Below are positions 1 through 5,361 of a stretch of 9,438 bases of DNA, piece after piece. Location: assembly GCA_026990615.1 (NCBI GenBank), contig JALXDB010000008.1, positions 1-9,438 of the forward strand, written 5' to 3'. A program made the translations under genes and the position numbers. Origin of the DNA: Spirochaetota bacterium (GTDB lineage: Bacteria; Spirochaetota; B62-G9). Under the pieces are notes generated by a model. The model was not told the DNA's origin and did not search any database. It saw only the letters and a list, made by a program, of their open reading frames with translations. Numbering within the stretch: position 1 is the stretch's first letter; the number at the start of each line of letters is the position of its first letter.

Positions 1-161
1 CTGGCGTGGAGATTAAAAGTAAAAAATTCCCCAGATTTGGTGGAGTGTACCTCTGCTATAGCCATGGCTTCTTTGATGGCTACAAATTAAGCGACACCCT
101 TATGGTTGAAACCAGGTTTATACTCTTTAATAGAAAATCCAGGCGGGCAATAAGATCATGA
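1..161 (+). CDS. C-terminal fragment of a beta-strand-rich, probably outer-membrane protein (5' end outside window)
   Basis: The reading frame beginning at base 3 stays open from the left edge to a TGA at 159-161 and gives the last 52 residues of a protein. The visible part alternates hydrophobic/aromatic and polar residues (GGVYLCYSHGFFDGYKL, then TLMVETRFILFN), as expected for paired transmembrane beta-strands, and ends in a basic tail (NRKSRRAIRS). I infer an outer-membrane barrel or similar envelope protein; the family cannot be named from this fragment. Its stop overlaps the start of the caspase gene in an ATGA (158-161), so the two are probably translationally coupled and share a transcript. 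The other two frames have no better claim: one stops at 13-15, and the other ends at 88-90 without any downstream coupling. Confidence 0.6.
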   Translation, partial: GVEIKSKKFPRFGGVYLCYSHGFFDGYKLSDTLMVETRFILFNRKSRRAIRS

Positions 162-1066
162 AATACTTAAAAATTCTAATACCGGGATTGCTTCTTGTAT
201 TGGGTATTTTAGTTTCCTGCACTGTAAACAGCACAAATCCGACTTCCTATGCTCTTATTATAGGAATCAATGACTATGTGAATCTTGATTCAACTCAAGA
301 CCTATCCTACTGTGTAAACGACGCAAATGGTATTCGCGATGCTCTGGTAAACAACGGATGGGATGAAAAAAATATAACCCTCCTTACCGATGAAAGCGGT
401 ACTCAAAATGCCTCAAAGCAGAACATTCTAACCTCTCTAAGCACAATTGTCGAAAATGCAACAGCAAACGATCTTATACTCGTTTACTATTCCGGCCATG
501 GAACCCAGCTACCTGACGACAACGGTGATGAAACAGATGGATACGACGAGTGTATTGTACCTGTCGATTTTGATCCAAACGATTACTCAACACTCATACG
601 TGATGATGAGATTGGAGAAATTTTTTCTGCAAGTAAGACACAGAAGGGCGTGTTTATATTCGATTCGTGCAACAGCGGCGGGTTGATAAACAAAGGGTTA
701 TCCGATTACGGGTTTAAAAAACGCACTATTGATTTGGCCGGGGCAGCCGGTACAAAGGCCCTTACCACAAACCCAGCGAGCGATGACCTTGATATATACG
801 AGATACCTGTACTTACAGCCTCTTCCCAGGATGAATACTCATGGGAATCACCTGCACTCGGGCACGGAGTCTTTACCTATTATCTAATCAGAGGAATAGC
901 AGAAAAAGAGGCGGACTACAACTCCGACGGCTATATTACTGTTAGAGAAATTTTCAAATATGCCGAAACTAATACAGAATACTATGTAGCGCAAACAACA
1001 GGATATGAACAGAACCCGGAAATACAGGCACCGCAGTTTTTTACCGATATACTTATCACTCATTAA
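158..1066 (+). CDS. Caspase-fold (peptidase C14, metacaspase/orthocaspase-like) lipoprotein
   Basis: Cysteine peptidase of the C14 fold, 302 residues, predicted to be exported and lipid-anchored. Residues 1-20 are a basic-then-hydrophobic signal peptide followed by a lipobox, LVSC, with Cys21 as the lipidation site. The caspase domain fills the rest. Strand 1 is YALIIGINDY (31-40), the catalytic His114 lies in YYSGHG, and the catalytic Cys171 in FIFDSCNSGG. The stretch DGYDECIVPVDF (127-138) followed by IRDDEI (147-152) is typical of metacaspase-like enzymes, which cleave after Arg/Lys and are often calcium dependent. A canonical EF-hand-like loop (Asp253, Asn255, Asp257, Gly258, Ile260, Glu264) lies near the C terminus. 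No extra sensor or effector domain is fused. The start overlaps the upstream stop by 4 bp, and the voltage-sensor gene follows after 14 bp. Family assignment is firm; substrate and basic P1 preference are inferred. Confidence 0.93.
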   Translation: MKYLKILIPGLLLVLGILVSCTVNSTNPTSYALIIGINDYVNLDSTQDLSYCVNDANGIRDALVNNGWDEKNITLLTDESGTQNASKQNILTSLSTIVENATANDLILVYYSGHGTQLPDDNGDETDGYDECIVPVDFDPNDYSTLIRDDEIGEIFSASKTQKGVFIFDSCNSGGLINKGLSDYGFKKRTIDLAGAAGTKALTTNPASDDLDIYEIPVLTASSQDEYSWESPALGHGVFTYYLIRGIAEKEADYNSDGYITVREIFKYAETNTEYYVAQTTGYEQNPEIQAPQFFTDILITH

Positions 1067-1069
1067 TTC

Positions 1070-1074
1070 GGGAG
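1070..1074 (+). promoter_or_regulatory. Ribosome binding site of the voltage-sensor gene
   Basis: GGGAG with a 6-nt spacer precedes the ATG at 1081. It lies in the 14-bp gap after the caspase stop, supporting this start and a shared transcript. Confidence 0.7.
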
Positions 1075-1080
1075 AAAAAG

Positions 1081-2154
1081 ATGAATGAATCCACCCGCGA
1101 AAACAGCTATCTAGGGAAATTTATAGAGCCATTTATTATCTTTGTAATCATAATAGCTATACTTCAAACCTTCTTCGAAGAATATGCAACATTTTCATAC
1201 ATGGATAAACAGATAAGGCTTTATTCATTGATTGCAGGATTTGCCATAGATGTTATATTCAGTATAGAGTTTTTTGCAAGGCTTTTTGTTTCTGCAAAAA
1301 AACGTGCTGCGGTTACATATTTTATGAGGGAAGGAGGTTTTGTTGACTTTCTCAGCTCACTTCCTCTTCTTATTCTAAACTCAGGACCGCTTATCTATAT
1401 TACATTTTTTTCAGGTAAGGCGGGTGTAATATCATCAATCGGGGCTTTCAGCTTTTTCAAGATAGTAAAAGTAGTCAGGATTGTTAGAACGTTCAGATTC
1501 CTGAGAACGTTAAAGATATTCAATAAGATCAAACGCAGGTATATAATAACTTCCAGATACATATCCTCAATTGCAGGGATAGCAATTGCGGTAGTTCTGC
1601 TCTCCGTTATAGGCTTTTCCTTTATAAATGGAGGTAGAGTAATCAAATCCCAGTCTTATGCTACAGAAAAAATTCTCCGGTCATACATCAACAATGTGGA
1701 GAACCCGGATTTTAACAAACTGTTGAAAAATGACAGCTCTGTGCTTTTTATAAAGAACAATAAAAAAATCATATATCAGAAAATTTCATTAACAGAGTTC
1801 AACAATTCATACCTCAATGACGACTACTATAAAAGAAGAATAGGCGATTATACAGTATACTTCAACAACAGGGATGCAAAGAGCCTTGCATCATACATCA
1901 ACATGCTGGCCTTTACCATTATACTTGGCTTTATAATACTGCTGTCGCTTCCGTACAGGTTTATGTTCAACAAACATATTGTATCTATAATCGCCACGAT
2001 GCTAAAGGGGTTCAAAAAGACATCCTATATGACACCTGTCAGGATAGACGAAAAGAGAAAAGATCTCGAATCCTATCAACTCGCCGTACAGTACAATAAA
2101 AAGTGGCTGCCTTTAAAGAGAAGAATTCTTGAACTAAGAGAAAGAAAGCAGTGA
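1081..2154 (+). CDS. Voltage-sensor-domain six-helix membrane protein without a recognisable selectivity filter
   Basis: An inner-membrane protein of 357 residues with the layout of a voltage-gated cation channel subunit. S1 is about 14-33, S2 about 49-71 with the usual acid and base (Glu63, Arg67), and S3 about 86-100 with Asp89 in FVDFLSSLP. S4 carries seven basic residues at every third position: Lys127, Lys130, Arg133, Arg136, Arg139, Arg142, Lys145. S5 is about 161-182 and S6 about 273-296, followed by a basic cytoplasmic tail. Between S5 and S6, where a channel has a pore helix and filter (TVGYG-type in K+ channels), there are about 90 polar residues (183-272) with strand-like stretches (SVLFIKNNKKIIYQK; DYTVYFNNRD), perhaps a small PAS/Cache-like sensor. 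It may be a channel of unusual selectivity or a voltage- or ligand-sensing membrane protein. The voltage sensor is clear; pore function is unproven. Confidence 0.85.
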   Translation: MNESTRENSYLGKFIEPFIIFVIIIAILQTFFEEYATFSYMDKQIRLYSLIAGFAIDVIFSIEFFARLFVSAKKRAAVTYFMREGGFVDFLSSLPLLILNSGPLIYITFFSGKAGVISSIGAFSFFKIVKVVRIVRTFRFLRTLKIFNKIKRRYIITSRYISSIAGIAIAVVLLSVIGFSFINGGRVIKSQSYATEKILRSYINNVENPDFNKLLKNDSSVLFIKNNKKIIYQKISLTEFNNSYLNDDYYKRRIGDYTVYFNNRDAKSLASYINMLAFTIILGFIILLSLPYRFMFNKHIVSIIATMLKGFKKTSYMTPVRIDEKRKDLESYQLAVQYNKKWLPLKRRILELRERKQ

Positions 2155-2180
2155 CATAGATTGATTAAAAAATATTTTTA
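2155..2180 (+). promoter_or_regulatory. Leader without Shine-Dalgarno, containing an A/T-only inverted repeat
   Basis: The 26-bp gap before the deacetylase start has no purine-rich Shine-Dalgarno sequence. It ends in a TTAAAAA / TTTTTAA inverted repeat (2165-2171 and 2175-2181) with a 3-nt centre, whose last base is the A of the ATG. An in-frame TAA at 2166-2168 rules out an earlier start. Translation may rely on an unstructured A/U-rich leader or on coupling to the upstream gene; this is inferred. Confidence 0.4.
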
Positions 2181-3413
2181 ATGAAGCACGATAATAAAGA
2201 AAGTATTGTATACACCTACATCTATGAACTAACCAGATCTCAGTATCGCCGCAACATTCGAAGACATATCTTTAAAAGATTTATAAGAATAGTTTCCTAC
2301 ACTACATTTTTTATATCAGTTCTGTTAATATCAGTTTACCTGTTTATGGTTAAACCGTACATAGATGATCTGAAAAGAAAATTGGACAGTTATGACAGAA
2401 GTATTACCCGGATGGCTCAAAACATCGAACTTATGAAGATGGAAAACATCGAATACAGAACTAAACTGAATCAACTGAAAGAAAAGTTTTCTCATCTAAA
2501 GATTGAAAACAATAAACTTATAGACATTGATTTAACGGAAACTATAAAAAAAGTTGAGGATGAAATTGACAGTTCAAGCTCGGATTTTAAAAATTTCTTC
2601 AGAGGCAGTAAAGATGTAAAGGAGACGGCATTGACCTTTGACCTCGGCACAGGTGAAGAGCTGCCGTTTGTTTACAGAACCCTCAAAAGCTTCAGAGTGA
2701 GGGCTACCATTTTTGTAACAAATGGTAATCCATCTTTGAGCAGCGGATCGCTTTCTGTTAAGAGGAACATTTATTACCTCAAAAAGCTGGCTGAAATAGG
2801 ATGCGAATTTGGAAACCACACATGGTCTCATTACAACCTTGTTAATTCATTATACGAAGCTTCCAAAAGAAGAAGGCTTATGCTTACCCCCCTATCTGAC
2901 ACTGTTATAGATAGAATAACCCTGAGAATTGAGCTTAAAAGAGTTGAGGACACCCTCAACACAGTGGCCGGGATCAAACTCTCGCATATATGGAGGGCGC
3001 CATATGGAGCTTACGATGATCGCATCCTGAAAATGGCAGCAGAGTCCGGCTATAAATACCATATATTCTGGTCCTTCAACAGACTCGGCCCACTGGACTT
3101 TTATGATTACGTAAGAAAAAAGAGTATAGTTAAAAGAGATAAAAAAACCGGAAGACTAATCTGGATAAAAAATCCATATTACTTCAGCTCAGCCGATATG
3201 TTCGACAGATTAAAAAAATGGGAAGAGATAGATCCCCACGGTTTAAATGGAGCAATATCCATCGCCCATCTCGGAACCGCCAGAAGGTTCGATAAAACAA
3301 TCTCCATACTTCCGGAGTATATTGCATACTATAAGAGCCGGGGATATAGATTCGTTACTATAACGGAATTAATAAGAGATTCATCTCGAAAAATCAGCGG
3401 TTTTCAAAATTGA
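2181..3413 (+). CDS. Membrane-anchored CE4-family polysaccharide deacetylase with variant metal site
   Basis: A 410-residue protein with a basic cytoplasmic N terminus, one transmembrane helix (about 36-58), a coiled coil (about 60-130) and a NodB/CE4 deacetylase domain (about 147-398) facing outward. Such enzymes remove acetyl groups from peptidoglycan or other amino-sugar polymers. Motif 1 reads LTFDLG (151-156): the catalytic-base Asp154 is present, but the usual second Asp, a metal ligand, is Leu155. Motif 2 is HTWSH (His213, His217), motif 3 is RAPYG (272-276), and the motif 5 His is His363 in SIAHLG. A basic insertion lies at about 311-345. Variants of motif 1 occur in CE4 subgroups, so activity cannot be excluded. 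It is the last gene of the plus-strand set; the coding end overlaps the opposite gene by 20 bp. Fold assignment is confident; substrate is unknown. Confidence 0.85.
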   Translation: MKHDNKESIVYTYIYELTRSQYRRNIRRHIFKRFIRIVSYTTFFISVLLISVYLFMVKPYIDDLKRKLDSYDRSITRMAQNIELMKMENIEYRTKLNQLKEKFSHLKIENNKLIDIDLTETIKKVEDEIDSSSSDFKNFFRGSKDVKETALTFDLGTGEELPFVYRTLKSFRVRATIFVTNGNPSLSSGSLSVKRNIYYLKKLAEIGCEFGNHTWSHYNLVNSLYEASKRRRLMLTPLSDTVIDRITLRIELKRVEDTLNTVAGIKLSHIWRAPYGAYDDRILKMAAESGYKYHIFWSFNRLGPLDFYDYVRKKSIVKRDKKTGRLIWIKNPYYFSSADMFDRLKKWEEIDPHGLNGAISIAHLGTARRFDKTISILPEYIAYYKSRGYRFVTITELIRDSSRKISGFQN

Positions 3414-4410
3414 GTGTAACATAAACGGCACTGTTATTTTCGCTGTCGGCGGACGATTGCGAAAAGGTTTTGTTTTTCTTTCCTAAAAACATGATACCAC
3501 TTACCGCCAGATACAGGCTGTCATTTGCATAGAAGTTCGCCCCAGCCTTCCAGCAGGAACTCAAATCTTTTATATCCACATAGCTGTCCAGTTCAAGCTC
3601 CAGATTTTTAACAGGGTATATATCACCCACCATATGGAAAAGAGATTTCTCACCATCAAAAACCAGCTCCAGAGCCGCTTTACTGTTGTATATCTTACGG
3701 CTCAATCCAAAAAGCCCGGTCCATCTGCTGGAGCCTCTATCGTACAGCCAGTTGACCTCAAGGTACTGGTAGATCCCTCCTATATACCCCGAAACCTGTG
3801 TGAAAAATTGAACGGGGGTTCTCCTCAACCCCTTTAAAGCACCAATCGCTATTCTGTAGATATCTCCCTCCGTTATTACCCTGTATCCGAAGACCCTGGT
3901 TCCCAATCCGTCATCTACCTCATCACTGTACGTGTTAGACTCTCTATCGGCAAGAATAATTTCGTTTGATACGTCTCCCATCTCCATTTCAAAAAGGAAA
4001 GCATAGGATGGTATAAACATCCTCATGTAGAATATGTTATCCGGAAAATATGCATTTCTGCCTGTAAAAGCAGGAAGCGGATCGTATCCAAGTCCTATAC
4101 CCCAGTACTCCGAAAATCTGCCTGCCCTCAGCATTGCCCTGCTGTTATCTGCCTCTATGTATACCTCTTGAGGAATTATTTCATCGTAATATCCGATCCC
4201 TCCATGAATTTTGAAGTTAGCCTTTGAGTATTCGCCGTATAGATCGCCGTAAACAGGGAAGTCTAAACTGCCATCTTCTTCTGCTAGAACCACTCCTATT
4301 CCGGAATGGATGGACACACCTACCGCTACATCCCTTAACCCGGCATACATCCTCGCTACCGGAGCAGTAAAAATGAGGGTTAAAACAAAAAACAGATATG
4401 CTATTCTCAA
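3394..4410 (-). CDS. Putative outer-membrane beta-barrel protein of unknown family
   Basis: A 338-residue protein with a Sec-type signal peptide (hydrophobic 4-18, cleavage plausible near Ala23). The rest is a run of short amphipathic strands rich in Gly, Tyr and Phe, ending in AVYVTLNFENR, as in outer-membrane barrels. A GR-x4-WG-x-G-x-GY segment (97-109) resembles the conserved WG region of several porin-like and Wzi-like barrels, but I do not recognise the family. The start is TTG: the gene overlaps the nfo stop in a TTGA (4407-4410) and has AGGAG with a 9-nt spacer. No upstream ATG is available without running deep into nfo. The 3' end overlaps the deacetylase gene tail-to-tail. Probable role: channel or structural protein of the outer membrane, inferred from composition alone. 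Confidence 0.7.
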   Translation of the reverse strand: MRIAYLFFVLTLIFTAPVARMYAGLRDVAVGVSIHSGIGVVLAEEDGSLDFPVYGDLYGEYSKANFKIHGGIGYYDEIIPQEVYIEADNSRAMLRAGRFSEYWGIGLGYDPLPAFTGRNAYFPDNIFYMRMFIPSYAFLFEMEMGDVSNEIILADRESNTYSDEVDDGLGTRVFGYRVITEGDIYRIAIGALKGLRRTPVQFFTQVSGYIGGIYQYLEVNWLYDRGSSRWTGLFGLSRKIYNSKAALELVFDGEKSLFHMVGDIYPVKNLELELDSYVDIKDLSSCWKAGANFYANDSLYLAVSGIMFLGKKNKTFSQSSADSENNSAVYVTLNFENR

Positions 4411-5255
4411 CTTAAAAGGCTCCTGAGAGTTTCAAGATTCTGCCTGTCGTAATACTCGTAGTTACTGTCTTTGGGGGTTTCTATAATCTTCGGTATACCG
4501 GCAAACCTCGAATCGTTCATTAAAAATCCAAAAGCCTTTAGACCGATTCTGCCTTTTCCGATATGAATATGTCTGTCCACGTGTGCACCGAGGTCCGCCT
4601 TCGAATCGTTAAGATGAAGAACCTTTAGAAAATCCATACCTATTACCCTATCAAATTGGCTGAATGTATTATTATAAGCCTCTTCTGTCCTGATATCATA
4701 ACCCGCAGCAAATATATGGCATGTATCGATACACACTCCAATCTCATCCCCCACTCCATCAATTATAGATGCTATATCCTCAAACCTCTCTCCTATCGTA
4801 GTACCCTGCCCTGCCATGGTCTCAACGCAAAGGGTAACGGAATCTCCGTACTCTTTTACAGCTTCCTTCAGACGGTATATAATATTGGTTATTCCCCTCT
4901 CTTTCCCGGCTCCCTTATGGGCACCCGGATGAATTACATAATAGGGAATACCAAGTTTTCTGCACCTATCAAGCTCAAGAAATAGCGCATCTATTGATTT
5001 TTTTGCAATAGTTTTGTCATTCGAGGCAAGATTAATCAAATATGAGGAATGACCAACTACAATCCGAATACCACTGGCCGAAAGCCTTAAATTAAACTCC
5101 TCAATTTCATCGTCCTTCAAAGCCGGAGCATCCCACCTCACCTGATTTTTAGTAAATACCTGAATGGCCGTACAGTTTAATTTTTCAGCCCTCTCAACCG
5201 CCCTGGCAAAACCGCCGGCAATGGAAACATGCGCTCCGAGCAAAATGTCATTCAA
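4407..5255 (-). CDS. nfo: Endonuclease IV (AP endonuclease, Nfo family)
   Basis: Zinc-dependent apurinic/apyrimidinic endonuclease of base excision repair, a cytoplasmic TIM barrel that nicks DNA 5' of abasic sites. The 282-residue length matches the family. It opens with the family signature GAHVSIAGG (7-15). All nine trinuclear zinc ligands expected from E. coli Nfo are in place: His69, His109, Glu145, Asp177, His180, His214, Asp227, His229 and Glu259, in the blocks VIHPGAH, VCIDTCH, LHLNDSK and DRHIHIGKG. The start is TTG at 5255, preceded by AGGGGA with an 8-nt spacer; an ATG four bases inside is out of frame. It overlaps the downstream barrel gene by 4 bp, so the two are co-translated, though no functional link is evident. 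It is separated from the upstream TyrA-like gene by 106 bp that may contain its own promoter. Confidence 0.96.
   Translation of the reverse strand: MNDILLGAHVSIAGGFARAVERAEKLNCTAIQVFTKNQVRWDAPALKDDEIEEFNLRLSASGIRIVVGHSSYLINLASNDKTIAKKSIDALFLELDRCRKLGIPYYVIHPGAHKGAGKERGITNIIYRLKEAVKEYGDSVTLCVETMAGQGTTIGERFEDIASIIDGVGDEIGVCIDTCHIFAAGYDIRTEEAYNNTFSQFDRVIGMDFLKVLHLNDSKADLGAHVDRHIHIGKGRIGLKAFGFLMNDSRFAGIPKIIETPKDSNYEYYDRQNLETLRSLLS
4420..4425 (-). promoter_or_regulatory. Ribosome binding site deciding the TTG start of the barrel gene
   Basis: Read on the minus strand, CAGGAG lies inside the end of nfo, 9 nt before the TTG at 4410. It is the best Shine-Dalgarno match in the area and supports the non-ATG start. 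Confidence 0.7.
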
Positions 5256-5263
5256 AATCAGAG

Positions 5264-5269
5264 TCCCCT
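5264..5269 (-). promoter_or_regulatory. Ribosome binding site deciding the TTG start of nfo
   Basis: Minus-strand AGGGGA is 8 nt from TTG 5255. It is a moderate Shine-Dalgarno match. It places translation just before the conserved GAHVS block, in agreement with family length. Confidence 0.6.
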
Positions 5270-5304
5270 AACAACGCGGTTCAAACATCTAAAGCCACTT
5301 ATGT

Positions 5305-5333
5305 GGTATATTCAAATCCCACCCAAACACCAA
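5305..5333 (-). promoter_or_regulatory. Candidate weak sigma-70-type promoter for nfo
   Basis: In the 106-bp gap between the TyrA-like gene and nfo (5256-5361), the minus strand reads TTGGTG (5328-5333), 17 nt, then TATACC (5305-5310). The spacing is ideal but the hexamers match consensus only at 3 and 4 of 6 positions. A short CCAC/GTGG inverted repeat (5295-5298 and 5303-5306) overlaps the -10 region and could be chance. No T-run terminator is seen in the gap. Confidence 0.3.
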
Positions 5334-5361
5334 ACCTTTACTCTTGATAAAACGAATCAGC

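Noticed and set aside
1..90. Alternative open frame at the left edge ending in TAA at 88-90
   Set aside because: Its translation has no strand pattern or coupling; the frame ending at 161 runs longer and overlaps the next gene in ATGA.
158..2154. CBASS, Avs, type III CRISPR or gasdermin-caspase defence system
   Set aside because: No nucleotide cyclase, STAND NTPase, CRISPR array, Cas gene or gasdermin-like protein is present, and the caspase is exported, so none of these known systems fits.
1081..2154. Ordinary voltage-gated K+ channel
   Set aside because: No TVGYG/GYG sequence exists anywhere in the protein, and the S5-S6 linker is too long and polar for a simple pore loop.
2705..2727. TACCATTT / AAATGGTA inverted repeat (8-bp arms, 7-nt loop) in the deacetylase gene
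   Set aside because: Mid-gene, AT-rich, no T-run, and it encodes the ordinary CE4 strand RATIFVTNG; likely chance.
2574..2831. 85-codon antisense reading frame within the deacetylase gene, and similar antisense or overlapping frames elsewhere
   Set aside because: They lie within genes with clear family motifs, lack recognisable motifs or good ribosome binding sites, and have low-complexity or implausible composition.
5294..5307. Small hairpin in the gap upstream of nfo as a terminator of the TyrA-like gene
   Set aside because: Only 4 clean base pairs (CCAC/GTGG) with no following U-run on the minus strand; too weak to call a terminator.
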